From Heliocidaris erythrogramma (Eukaryota > Echinodermata > Echinoidea > Camarodonta > Echinometridae), in NCBI GenBank assembly GCA_025617745.1, contig CM046869.1:7800668-7864667 (forward strand): a stretch of DNA of 64,000 nt, read 5' to 3'. The notes under the pieces were generated by a model that did not search any database, was not told the origin of the DNA, and saw only the letters and a program-made list of their open reading frames with translations. Positions 50,101 through 56,681 of the stretch are shown in pieces. The position numbers and the translations under genes are program-made. Position 1 is the first letter of the stretch, and every line of letters begins with the position of its first letter.

Positions 50101-53100
50101 TGAAAAACTGTGTGTGTGTGTGGGGGGGGGGGGGTATACTTGTACAGACCATCCCCCTTCCCCCGAAAAGTGGGGGTATATATACCCCCATTCCGCCGGG
50201 ATTTACGCCAGTGGTGCTCCTATTACTTAAAAGAAGACACCACTGACAAATTTTAGAACTTTTACAATTTTTAATGTTATAAACCTAGTCAGACTGACCA
50301 AAAAACTCATCGCTCAGGTCGATAAAATCACAGATCTCGATTTTTAAAAAATAAATATTACAATATCTACTAGTACGAGCCGCAAAAATCCGTTACGTCA
50401 CTGCAGCACTACTACTACTACTACAATTTGCCAGTGGTGTCTTCTTTTAAGGCGCAAATTTTATTCCACAGTGTAGTTTACTACTGCTTTCAGTGGGGGT
50501 TTTCCACCTTGTAAAGACAAGAGTAGTTCCAGGGGTCACGGCTGTCCGGACACCGGTTTTGAAATACTAAATCGTGTATCTGTAACGAGGCTTTTATATA
50601 TTAGGGAAGTAGGTCTATGTCACTGCCGTGCCGAAGCTTAAACAAGAAAAACGCCAACCATCAAGATAAATTGTTACGTCAGCTTATTGCTTATTAATGC
50701 AAAAATTATTCAATAACCGATGTTTTTCTTTTTGAAATTCAACTTTGTCTACAGGTGCAGCTTCATGTCAAAAGGGTGATGCATGGCGTCATGTCTCACG
50801 TGATCTTGTCAGCCAATGGAGACGTTGATTCTCTGGGCCTTGAATTCGGGAACCAAAGTCAAGGCAATGAGGTATTGGTCCTCAAAATTTGTAATCGCAT
50901 GTATGTCTAAATAAAGCATTAAAGACCAGAATATTCTATCTAAAATAAGCTCAAAAGCAAAATTAATAATCAAAACAAAATGGGTGGCATAAAACGATGG
51001 ACCTAACTGCCAATGGAAAGACGGGCAGCTTCTTATATATGGATCGTCTAACCCTTTTAAGTCGAGGGGGGGGGGGGGTAGATTAAATTTTGCTGAAGTT
51101 TGTTACAAGAGTGAAATAAGCAGCAATCTTCTTCTTTTTTTTGGGGGGGGGGTGCACAAACTGGCCCATCCCCCTTTTTCATTTCCAAGTGGCATATCTT
51201 TAGTAGAAATATTCGGCCCAAAAGGCACTTGAAAATGCGATGACATTTTGTTTTAGTGGAAAGGCACCCAAAGGAGTATGGTGAGATGTGATGTTTCGAA
51301 TTACATACAATGTAAATCGTTCATGTTATTATCCGACTCTTTCAGGTTACAGCGATGCATAGTGAGGGGCTCGTTGCGAAGAGTCGTAGCCCTTCTAAGC
51401 CTCAAACCCACGGTGTCACTAACGGTGGGATGCTGGTAAATTGGGGCTTAGTTGAGATCAACCAGTCACCAGTCTCTTTAGACAGCTCACCGGCAGACGT
51501 AAGTCGTTCATCTTCTTCAGCGTCGGTGGCCAAATATAATAAAGAATTAAATAATTAAAGAGAGAAAGAGAGAAAGAGAGAGGGGGCAACGTCAAAAGAG
51601 CACAATGCAAACCCTTCCATGTCTTCTCCTCTCGCACTGGACTTGTTCTCTCCCATTCTCAGGTGCCCCATCGATCTCTACCTGTGCAGTGCCTTATATA
51701 GAGAGAGTCTGGCCACTAAAATACAAACTTTAAAAAATGCTAATTTCATTATATAACCATTAACATTTTTTTCTCTCTGTTTCTGGTGAAAGACAGACAT
51801 CACCTAAAACCTAAAATTAAATTTAAACATCACCTAAATTAAGATTTCATACTTTCTTATTTTTAATATAAATTTAGATCACGATATACCATTTCCCTAC
51901 CCCTCCCCCTCTTTTTCTTGTACTTAATTTATTATACGTTATTCTTGTATCTGAGTTTGTAATTCAGGGGCTAGCTATTTACAAGCTTCGCTTCTTGTTG
52001 GCCCCTGATTTCATTTTCATTTTCAGTGCTTACTGATTATTATTTTGTACCCTATATTGCATGTTATGTACGTTTATGTTCATATATTTCATTGTTTTGT
52101 TATCGAAAATTGTAAATGAGAATGAAAATGAATCAATAAATCAGTTAAAAAAAAAATCGTTTTCAGTTGGTTACAATATGGCGTATATTCCTTTGTTACA
52201 TGCTTGCCTAACAAAGCGTCATGCCGCCATATTGTTACCCATATTGTTGGCTATACTCTTTCTATATACGGCACTGCTCTTGACGCTCAAATACTGCCCT
52301 CCCTCGTCGGTGGCGCAAGTCCTGACCCCCCCAAAAATATCGCTGCCCGGGCGCCGCTGGAATTTAGGCATCGCCCAACGATTTTTTGTAGAAGTCGAGC
52401 GGGCTGTAAAGCCCCAGCGATGCCCGGGCGGTGCCCTGTCGATTTCCCGTCAGTCGCCGGTAGATTTTAGGTCAGAACTGCATGGGCGAATCGGGGGGGA
52501 GCTTCCCTGCGCGTCGACCGGGTAGTGAGCGACTGATGACCCACCGATTCTCGGGCGGTCTCCCACCGGCCACCGGCCGATTTTTAAGAAATCGTCCGGT
52601 GGCCGGCCGGTGATCGATAAAGCGGCGACCGCTCGGCAGCCTTTGATCTAGCGGCTTCGATTTTTTACCTAAATCGCTCGATTACCATTTAGGTCGGTTC
52701 CCGGGGGGCAATCGCCCGCACAGGCACCAAGCGTATTTTTGGCGGCGAGCGAAAAGTGGGCAGGCGCCGCCAGAATTTTAACTCCGCGCCAAAGCTTCTG
52801 CGGCGACTGAGCGATGCCTTAAGAACCAGCAAAACTGGCTAAAACCTCGCCGCCGAGCAGCCTAATTTTGTGGGTTGCGGCCATAGCTTAACATGACTAA
52901 TGTCCCTAATTGGCAAGACGTGAATCTTGAATTTACTAATCTAGGAGAAAAAATGAATCCTTTGTAGGATTACAAAAGTCATTGTAAATGAATTTCCCAT
53001 ACATGTCAAGGTGACCACTATAAATTACCGAAGTGTGACGTCATAGCGGCCAAGTTGCCAAGGTTGCTGGTTCCAAACAATTTTGTGCTAAACAATCGCG

Positions 53101-53555
53101 TGATGATCACCCCAGCGCCAGACATTGAATCAGCTCTGCTCAAGCCCTTTGCTTGAATGATTTCGCGGTGATCCTCGAAATGATGCGCGAGCTCTGTTAT
53201 TTAGAATCAGTAACCTGGACGACGAGAGAATATGACGTCAGCACTAAGGGCAGGAATATCAATTGTTCACTCAAATTGTTCATTGTTCAATATACATTGA
53301 TCGGGATAATCAAACTGTAACGTGCTTGGAGACTTTATTCTCCGCCATATTTCTTCTTGCATTAATATTAATTTAATTTAATTATTATTATCATCATCGT
53401 CATAATCATCAATATCCTTATCGTTACAGGTTTGGGATCAACTTCGGCGCGCAGGATGCGAGCTAGCTATTGTCTTCGTTCCAGTGGACATCATAAACGT
53501 CTTCAAGGAGAGATCTTCTGCAGATGGAAGTGACCAGACTGAAGGCAAATGCTAA
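23062..53555 (+). CDS. PH domain plus two PDZ-like domains: putative signalling adaptor, ten coding exons
   Basis: Ten exons with GT-AG borders join into one frame of 686 codons: 23085-23192, 24506-24744, 26247-26559, 28085-28317, 30437-30967, 31537-31644, 42358-42490, 50755-50871, 51346-51498 and 53430-53555. Junction phases are 0,2,0,2,2,2,0,0,0 and all agree. Residues about 19-131 form a PH domain ending in the conserved Trp (W122) of the last helix. Residues 132-464 are a low-complexity linker rich in Ser, Thr, Pro and acidic residues, with several tyrosines. Residues about 465-562 and 567-663 are PDZ-like. There is no signal peptide, membrane segment or enzyme motif. I infer a phosphoinositide-binding scaffold at the membrane. 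I do not recognise a named orthologue. An untranslated exon upstream of 23062 is likely, because the first coding exon starts at an acceptor-like site. Confidence 0.82.
24506..24744 (+). CDS. PH/PDZ adaptor gene, exon 2 (PH domain core)
   Basis: The acceptor CTCTTTGCAG precedes 24506 and the donor AG/GTGTGG follows 24744, leaving phase 2. Residues 37-115 and part of 116 hold the middle PH strands (YWRLVSYAG, TYLLGYSK, then FLCIQCGEKIIFLKAES). Reading on past the donor meets a stop at 24770, which supports splicing here. Confidence 0.82.
24884..25784. mobile_element. TTAA-flanked foldback element, 901 bp
   Basis: TTAA lies on both sides (24880-24883, 25785-25788). The ends are AGGAGAATTAAGC and the complement of AGGAGAATTAACC. 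Longer diverged arms share ATGGGGGCTGCCATTTT around 25050-25070 and its complement around 25618-25636. It lies in intron 2 of the PH/PDZ gene. Confidence 0.72.
25797..25905 (+). repeat. LINE-type 3' tail with (ATT)n
   Basis: GTGGAGCGCTAGGATT and GCGCTATACAAGAA followed by (ATT)8 is the form of L2/CR1-type 3' ends. It directly abuts the TTAA element. Confidence 0.5.
26247..26559 (+). CDS. PH/PDZ adaptor gene, exon 3 (end of PH domain and linker)
   Basis: The acceptor TTATTCAG precedes 26247 and the donor ATG/GTAAAT follows 26559. The split codon joins exon 2 as Arg. The exon starts with the C-terminal PH helix (RNKWVDAIRSAI) and runs into a Ser/Thr-rich linker to residue 220. A TC- and TACT-rich microsatellite region starts just after it. 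Confidence 0.82.
26615..26850. repeat. TAC/ACT trinucleotide microsatellite
   Basis: Imperfect (CTA)n and (ATT)n tracts lie just inside intron 3. Val- or Ser-rich reading frames here are artefacts. Confidence 0.85.
28085..28317 (+). CDS. PH/PDZ adaptor gene, exon 4 (linker)
   Basis: The acceptor TTTCTGCAG precedes 28085 and the donor AG/GTTATA follows 28317, phase 2. It encodes residues 221-297, a polar region with a Gln/Ser run near its start and a YLSLSES segment. No fold is recognised. Confidence 0.78.
28770..30436 (+). pseudogene. LINE 3' half (Jockey/CR1/L2-type), interrupted
   Basis: GIDYIYADDIKLL (28789 onward) is the reverse-transcriptase active site, with YADD at 28807-28818. The TTAA element at 28842-29416 splits it. 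The frame then resumes with AVHRLQSCMVDFHDWMLTRS and, in other frames, RLDFGNAILFNLP and SLQKLQNAAARVATLICPP. It ends in a GGCGCTCTATAAGT (ATT)n tail at 30436, next to exon 5. Several stops and shifts show decay. Confidence 0.75.
28842..29416. mobile_element. TTAA-flanked foldback element, 575 bp, inside a LINE
   Basis: TTAA lies on both sides (28838-28841, 29417-29420). The ends are AGGGCCCGTGCAACCC and the complement of AGGTCCCTAGCAACCC. The arms match over about 200 bp, including CCAGATCTCATTCCTGCAAT and its complement. It splits the LINE reverse-transcriptase sequence just after the YADD box. Confidence 0.75.
30437..30967 (+). CDS. PH/PDZ adaptor gene, exon 5 (tyrosine-rich linker, start of PDZ 1)
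   Basis: The acceptor is ATTATTATAG, at the end of an (ATT)n tail of a LINE; the donor A/GTGAGT follows 30967. Both split codons are consistent (Arg on entry, Gln on exit). Residues 299-474 contain tyrosines at 313, 320, 324, 347, 364, 373, 376 and 390, a basic segment (KKSSKKTRAR), a proline motif (LPPIP) and the first PDZ strand (EVVSFHVYI). Continuing past the donor gives a stop two codons later. Confidence 0.8.
31537..31644 (+). CDS. PH/PDZ adaptor gene, exon 6 (PDZ 1, short)
   Basis: This 108-bp exon lies between acceptor GAAAACAG and donor TTTG/GTAAGG. It enters and leaves in phase 2, exactly what exons 5 and 7 need. It encodes about residues 475-511 (RFRSELFRKDG, then VIVEVAKTDL, then IRLVCIADCI), filling the middle of PDZ 1. 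A longer open frame on the opposite strand covers it. Confidence 0.75.
31795..31945. repeat. Foldback repeat
   Basis: GGGCACGGTTAAAATTATGG and the inner GCAACTGTGCTA are inverted at TAGCACAGTTGC and GGCCATGGTTTTAGCC. Confidence 0.5.
32559..33155. repeat. GTCTCC-rich repeat element
   Basis: Blocks such as CGACGTCTCCGAGACCTGCT and TCTCCAGCAGGTC recur in both orientations around AATTAAATCATGTTTAATTT. No coding content is supported. Confidence 0.6.
33549..35042 (+). repeat. Repeat element with internal about 305-bp tandem units
   Basis: It begins AGCTCACCTGAGCCTAAGGC, then CCGTCGTCCGTCGTCC, and ends near ACCTCGGGTGAGCGTCGTGC. Between about 33640 and 34930 four to five units repeat at roughly 305 bp, each with CTTCTTCTCCAAAACACATG, CAACCAAACTTGGTAGGAA, GGAGATACCTCTATAGATGA and a poly-G run. 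Frames on the minus strand are repeated artefacts. Confidence 0.8.
35814..36170 (+). repeat. Tandem duplication of about 175 bp
   Basis: GTGTCCTGACCATGTATC, AAAATGAGCAACAATGGTAT and GGTAGAGATATATCATTACA occur twice in the same order. The spacer has a GTAC-rich palindromic stretch (35930-35975). Confidence 0.75.
36636..36870 (+). repeat. 27-bp minisatellite, about 8.5 copies
   Basis: The unit GGCTCATCTTCATCTCTGAT plus GAGGGTT repeats at 27 bp, so all frames stay open and give 9-residue repeats. A poly-G run precedes it. Confidence 0.85.
36871..37929. other. Intron sequence, small GC-rich spot
   Basis: 37310-37400 is GC-rich with an ATGTCGGCGCCGTCGAAG start of a 19-codon frame. A T run and G run lie at 37738-37771. 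No gene is supported. Confidence 0.35.
37930..38060 (+). repeat. Possible Helitron-like 3' end, copy 2
   Basis: It is the counterpart of 13520-14010 pieces: TTCTGTGTAACCTTGTAGTTTT, then GCGCCGCTAAGGCGTGGGTC and the hairpin before CTAG/TT. Confidence 0.35.
38508..39231. mobile_element. PIF/Harbinger-like non-autonomous element
   Basis: The ends are AGGCCCGGTCACACCGCC and its complement, flanked by TTA on both sides (38505-38507, 39232-39234), the TWA target type of PIF/Harbinger. A paralogous repeat near 6306-6319 shows the same flanks without the insertion. The interior is GC-rich, with repeated GAGCGGT/ACCGCTC motifs and no transposase. Confidence 0.8.
39578..39690. repeat. Inverted repeat partner of 40430-40550
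   Basis: GTTTACGTTTTACAACCT, GCCTAGGCA and GCAACGAAACGGCT appear here and as complement at 40430-40550. The pair may mark a roughly 1-kb element. Confidence 0.6.
40430..40550. repeat. Inverted repeat partner of 39578-39690
   Basis: It carries AGCCGTTTCGTTGCAATA, TGCCTAGGCTAGGTTG and AAAACGTAAAC, complementary to the left copy. Confidence 0.6.
40585..41064 (-). CDS. Unrecognised 159-codon frame
   Basis: ATG at 41062-41064 is followed seven codons later by a second ATG in an AAAATGGCGGCC context, like many animal first exons. The product is Leu/Ile/Val-rich with no motif I know. The opposite strand is open over nearly the same interval (40559-41071), which weakens the case. It lies in intron 6 of the PH/PDZ gene, on the other strand. 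It could be an exon of a nested gene, transposon debris or chance. Confidence 0.2.
   Translation of the reverse strand: MDTKYGKMAAIRVVLLLCHFNTNLKKTFLDFFVLEGVCLVNLTKAGDSPGDILIKVMPYDAMKCKEICILFNVPLNNLDVFVVAASEFTAQNVLSHIPPSPPLLHDKTKLLSLNSKTDFLNSLLVIFFEKIRNFPKISILWLCSDLKSKAHGFITDNLR
41490..41672. mobile_element. Short foldback element with TAATGAGGTGTTG ends
   Basis: TAATGAGGTGTTGCAATAAA and GTTGCAATCAATT on the left are inverted at AGCAATCAATTTCAACTTTC and CAACACCCCATTAG on the right. Confidence 0.6.
41829..42001. mobile_element. Short foldback element with CTGGGGGTGTTTCATAAAG ends
   Basis: The terminal 19 bp are perfect inverted copies. Inner blocks GTTACGAATGACTTTACGA and GTAAAGTCGTGCGTAACTTA also pair. 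The GTTTCATAAA terminus recalls the 4290-4429 element. Confidence 0.7.
42358..42490 (+). CDS. PH/PDZ adaptor gene, exon 7 (PDZ 1)
   Basis: A long pyrimidine tract and ACCGCAG precede 42358; the donor AAA/GTAAGA follows 42490, phase 0. Residues 511-555 carry the PDZ core pattern: LHSLLHVDDVIVKVN, then a helix (DFCYKLFRT). The intron before it is about 10.7 kb. Confidence 0.82.
42491..43574. other. Intron 7, left part; no feature seen
   Basis: AT-rich, with only short frames and no exon-like pattern. Confidence 0.5.
43575..44290 (+). repeat. Degenerate short-motif array
   Basis: Variants of GGGGCACTTATCAGAA followed by an A-rich spacer recur roughly every 22-35 bp, with heavy decay. Reading frames across it are incidental. 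Confidence 0.6.
44800..46800 (-). pseudogene. LINE (Jockey/CR1 group) reverse transcriptase, 5'-truncated and frameshifted
   Basis: Reading on the minus strand from about 46750: a pre-RT segment (PWISKAILRSIHERNRLYK), then SSKACGHDGISTSLLKQII, GVFMDLSKAFDTLNHDIL, GVPQGSILGPLLFILYINDI and the active site FADD near 45610. The thumb and C-terminal region follow (FLGVFIDENLNWSEHV, PYITYCNLVWA, HGPDLWNTLPDNIRS). A one-base loss near 45785 and other shifts break the frame. No endonuclease domain is present. Confidence 0.85.
47450..48133 (-). pseudogene. Second LINE fragment, RT C-terminal end
   Basis: Minus-strand frames read SFLLQKRAMRIISNVNYRHH, then ILAWGNSA-like and HHYPTRQINLYHLP and APKFWNSLPLNVRDS. 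This is the same C-terminal order as the 44.8-46.8 kb copy but in shifted frames and more decayed. Confidence 0.7.
48134..50754. other. Intron 7, right part
   Basis: 48180-48560 has recurrent GAATTTG/CAAATTC words, probably decayed repeat. A GT/G run and a TACCCCCA patch lie at 50110-50190. No exon is supported apart from the doubtful frame at 49197. Confidence 0.45.
49197..49412 (+). CDS. Unrecognised short frame (doubtful)
   Basis: It has 71 codons with ordinary composition (KQALKMCKMLWDIVFLDRTG…). It lies in intron 7 of the PH/PDZ gene and matches no family I know. It lacks an ATG at its start, so it is at best an exon or transposon remnant. Confidence 0.15.
   Translation: MRQQTNIKTDASQVREISEEEMTKQALKMCKMLWDIVFLDRTGPSCVSHISAAFKELFSCYIGGCILPFYN
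50755..50871 (+). CDS. PH/PDZ adaptor gene, exon 8 (end of PDZ 1, start of PDZ 2)
   Basis: The acceptor TTGTCTACAG precedes 50755 and the donor GAG/GTATTG follows 50871, phase 0 on both sides. VQLHVKR closes PDZ 1. HVILSANGD and LGLEFG (582-587) open PDZ 2, with LGLEFG at the place of the carboxylate-binding loop. Confidence 0.8.
51346..51498 (+). CDS. PH/PDZ adaptor gene, exon 9 (PDZ 2)
   Basis: The acceptor GACTCTTTCAG precedes 51346 and the perfect donor GAC/GTAAGT follows 51498, phase 0. Residues 595-645 include a PDZ strand (VTAMHSEGLVAK), a polar insertion (SRSPSKPQTHG) and the GGMLVNWGLVEINQ stretch. Confidence 0.82.
52330..52530 (+). repeat. GC-rich dispersed repeat, copy 1
   Basis: It contains CGCTGGAATTTAGGCATCGC, GTCGAGCGGGCTGTAAAG and GATTTCCCGTCAG, all found as complement at 61650-61810. 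The surrounding 52290-52870 is unusually GC-rich. Confidence 0.7.
52531..53429. other. Intron 9, right part
   Basis: The first 340 bp continue the GC-rich GCCGGTGG/CCACCGGC repeats. The rest is AT-rich and ends in an ATT/ATC-rich acceptor region. Confidence 0.45.
53430..53555 (+). CDS. PH/PDZ adaptor gene, last exon
   Basis: The acceptor TATCGTTACAG precedes 53430. Residues 646-686 give the last PDZ 2 helix (VWDQLRRAG) and strand (ELAIVFVP), then a short acidic tail ending GKC and TAA at 53553-53555. The tail does not fit a usual PDZ-ligand C terminus. I see no clear AATAAA within the next kilobase. Confidence 0.82.
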   Translation, partial: VWDQLRRAGCELAIVFVPVDIINVFKERSSADGSDQTEGKC

Positions 53556-53979
53556 CCTATATACCGTAAATACTGGACGACTTGTAACCTAAGAACCAAG
53601 TACATGTAGTGTTGTCGCAGTGGATGGCGTAGATACAGGGGGAGGGGCACATGCCCCATCAATCCAATGGCGAAGAAACAAGATAAAAGAGAAGGAAAAA
53701 GAAGCAGGGGGGAGGAGAGAATCGGGGAAACAACATGATAGTAACCCCTCTCACATCCTCCCTCATCCATCCTCTCTCGTGTCATCCACAGGGTAAGACC
53801 GGTGGCCCCTCAAAGACACTGGTGACCCCTTAAAGGTACTTCGTCCCTTTTGCAGACTTACACAAAAATTCCTGTAGATACTGCCTATGAAATTGCAAGG
53901 TAACAAGTGTTATAACTCCTTTGTCAGAAATGAAAATCTTGCTTTTGTCGCAGAGGGGGCTATTCAGATATTAACTTAA

Positions 53980-54200
53980 AGAGCCCGTGCCATCCAAATG
54001 CAAGTTGATACCTGCTGGTGTATAGTCCTACATACATCTCACATCTTGATATTTAAACTTCTAAATATATTTCATAGATTTTTAAATATTTTTTGAAATA
54101 ATTTCTAAGACCTGCTTAGGCCTCATCCTAAAAAACGGTCCAGATCACTTTCCACCTGTGACATCATATGTCAATCGTCAGTGAGCTAATTGCAATTTTG
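53980..54200 (+). mobile_element. Single arm of the 28.8-kb TTAA foldback family
   Basis: It begins TTAA/AGAGCCCGTGCCA and follows the arm of the 28.8-kb element through ATTTCATAGATTTTTAAAT, TCCAGATCA and the GTCAATCGTCAGTGAGCTA block. The second arm is missing. Confidence 0.6.
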
Positions 54201-55656
54201 CAAGTGAAAGTGGTATTTAACTTTGTACAAGATAACATCTGTTACAGTACAGTGCGTCCCAGAAAAGGGAAACCGGATTTCATAGGAGACATTTGCTATC
54301 ATAACGAATAATTTCCTTGATATGTTTGTTTGTTTGTTTGTTTGTATTTATTTCCGTATTAAGAAAACCACATACATTTCATAAAATACAACGTATACAT
54401 GAGCTTAAAAAACGGAGGATGACCCAAATTCAGCGGTATTTACAAAATGCCGCTGTTCTTCCTTGGGGTCCCACTCTTCCTTGGGGTCCCATGAAAAGCT
54501 ATGCTTCTCTTATTTCATTTGATGCACAACGTATTATTCATAATCCACGCATGGTTGAATTAAAACAATGGAAAGTGGTCTTACCAAAATTTCATTTGAA
54601 CGAACAAATTGCTACTTTGTATGAGTTCTTCGGGTATTAAATGTAATCATTTTGAAAAAGAAAAATATGAACTTTTATGTGATGTTTTCTTTTTTTCAAT
54701 AGGATTACGATTACTACCCTAAAAACTCATTTAGGGTTGGTGTGGGTGTGTGCGTGTCTTCATGGTTCAAAAGAGAGGAAGACAAAAGATGACTTATCTG
54801 ATTTAAAGAATGGAAAGGGAGGCGACACTGGAAATTATATACGCACGAAATAGTTTATTAGTATAGACTGGTTGCGTATGTTAACACATGAGGAGGAGGG
54901 GCAGGAGGAATAAGAAGAAGAAAAAGAAAAAGAAGAAAAAGATGAATTAGATGAAGGAGAAGCAGAAGAAGAAGTAGAAGAAGAAGAAAAAAGAAAAAAA
55001 AAGAAAGAAGAAGAAGAAAAAGAAAAAGAAAAAGAAACAGAAGAAGTAGAAGATGAAGAAGAAGTAGGAGAAGGAGAAGGAGAAGAAGAAGAAGAAGAAG
55101 AGGAATATTGTTGGGTGTACATTGCGTATATTTTATTCTAAAGAAGATAGTGATTAAGGTACTCTTATTCCACAATATATATCGCGAAAATGACTTTATA
55201 TCATGAAATAATTTTTACATAGAAAGAAGGAGTATCCGTTTATAGAAGGGTTTGACAAAGAATAAGTGGAATACGATAGAGAATAAGAGAGAGAGAGAGA
55301 TTGTTTATCCGGAAAATGATACCAATTATTTGTCTTTCATGTACAGGACAGGAATTCTTCTGATGTTAAATAATGCCGATCATTTTGTATAGCATCTGTC
55401 CTTAATCTAATTACAAGGCGCTTTGCTTGACATCGTGATTTTTCGTGTATACAGAGAGAAATCGTGTTTTAAAAAAAATGGTAAGCCCTACATACTATAC
55501 TTTTAATATACATACATTGTAACTGTTTACATATATTTATATAGTGTACATTTGTATTTTATTTTGATAACATAGTTGACAACCTGTCGGACTGTTAAGT
55601 AATACAATTAAGGTCATCCCAGTTCTACATGTAATCTTGTAAATCTTTTATTGTGC
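54201..55656. other. Intergenic, simple repeats
   Basis: A (GTTT)n run at 54325, the purine tract at 54895 and a (GA)n at 55289. The frame at 54317-54640 (KKRRMTQIQRYLQNAAVLPW…) is not recognised. Confidence 0.45.
54895..55115. repeat. GAA/AGAAG purine tract
   Basis: About 215 bp are almost all purine on the plus strand. Poly-Ser and poly-Leu frames on the minus strand are artefacts of it. Confidence 0.9.
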
Positions 55657-56681
55657 TATACCCTGTGAGTCAAGAAAAGTCTACACTTAGAAAATTGCTA
55701 TTTTGTTTAAAACTCAGTTATGAACGCAAATTATTATACATATTTTGAAAAAGTATCTTATCCCGCATCATTTGGTATATACCATTTTTGTGTGGTATGT
55801 GTTTACGCTTGGATGAACAGGGGGCATTGTTTGCGAGAGTGTAAAAATTAACTTGCGCCAACGTACTCCTTATTCAAAACATTTTGAATAGGGGTATTAA
55901 TTCGGTCTTTGTAGATACAAATAGCGCTCAAACCGTCCCAAACAAAATTAAACATGACACACATATTAAAACACGCATACGGTTACACACACATACACAC
56001 GCGCACACACCCGCACACTCAGGAAAACTCATTTCTCACATGGTGTACTCCTCATAAGCAGACGTGCAAACACAAAAGCATCACGAATGCACACACAAAT
56101 AAGTACATGATGATGGAGTTCATGTGGAGTAAACTAAACATAAATAAAGAAACAATATTCTAATTCAATTTGCTTTGTCAAACTCTTTTATTTTTTGACT
56201 TGCTGCTTCAAAGGTTTTAACGATGATATTATCATGATGATGTTAATAGTTCCTCAACATCCAAAAGTCCATCTTGAAAATAATATGCGTAAATGTTTGT
56301 CATCGTGGATCCTCTGTAGCTTTATTTGTGATGAGGAGTTAACGGTTTGGCCTGCTTATGATGAGTATACCCATGTGCGAAAAGAAATATGTGTGTTTTT
56401 TTTCTTCATTTTCCTGAGTGTGCGTGTGTGTGTACATGTATACGCATTCAAACCGATGACATGAACAAAGAGAACAATGGGTCATCGGTTGTAATTCAAT
56501 AGGTCATCGGTTGTCAACAATTGGTGAGGTTTATTCCGTCAGTGAATTTTGTGACTCAATTCAATAGTGGAGTCATCGGTTGAAATTCGAACAATAGAAA
56601 ACATAGATATGTGTGTATGTGTGTGTGTGTGTGTGCATGTTTTTAACTGTATGCGGGTTTTAATATGTGTGCCATGTTTAA

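Noticed and set aside
54835-55175. Poly-Ser and poly-Leu frames
   Set aside because: These are translations of a purine-tract microsatellite.
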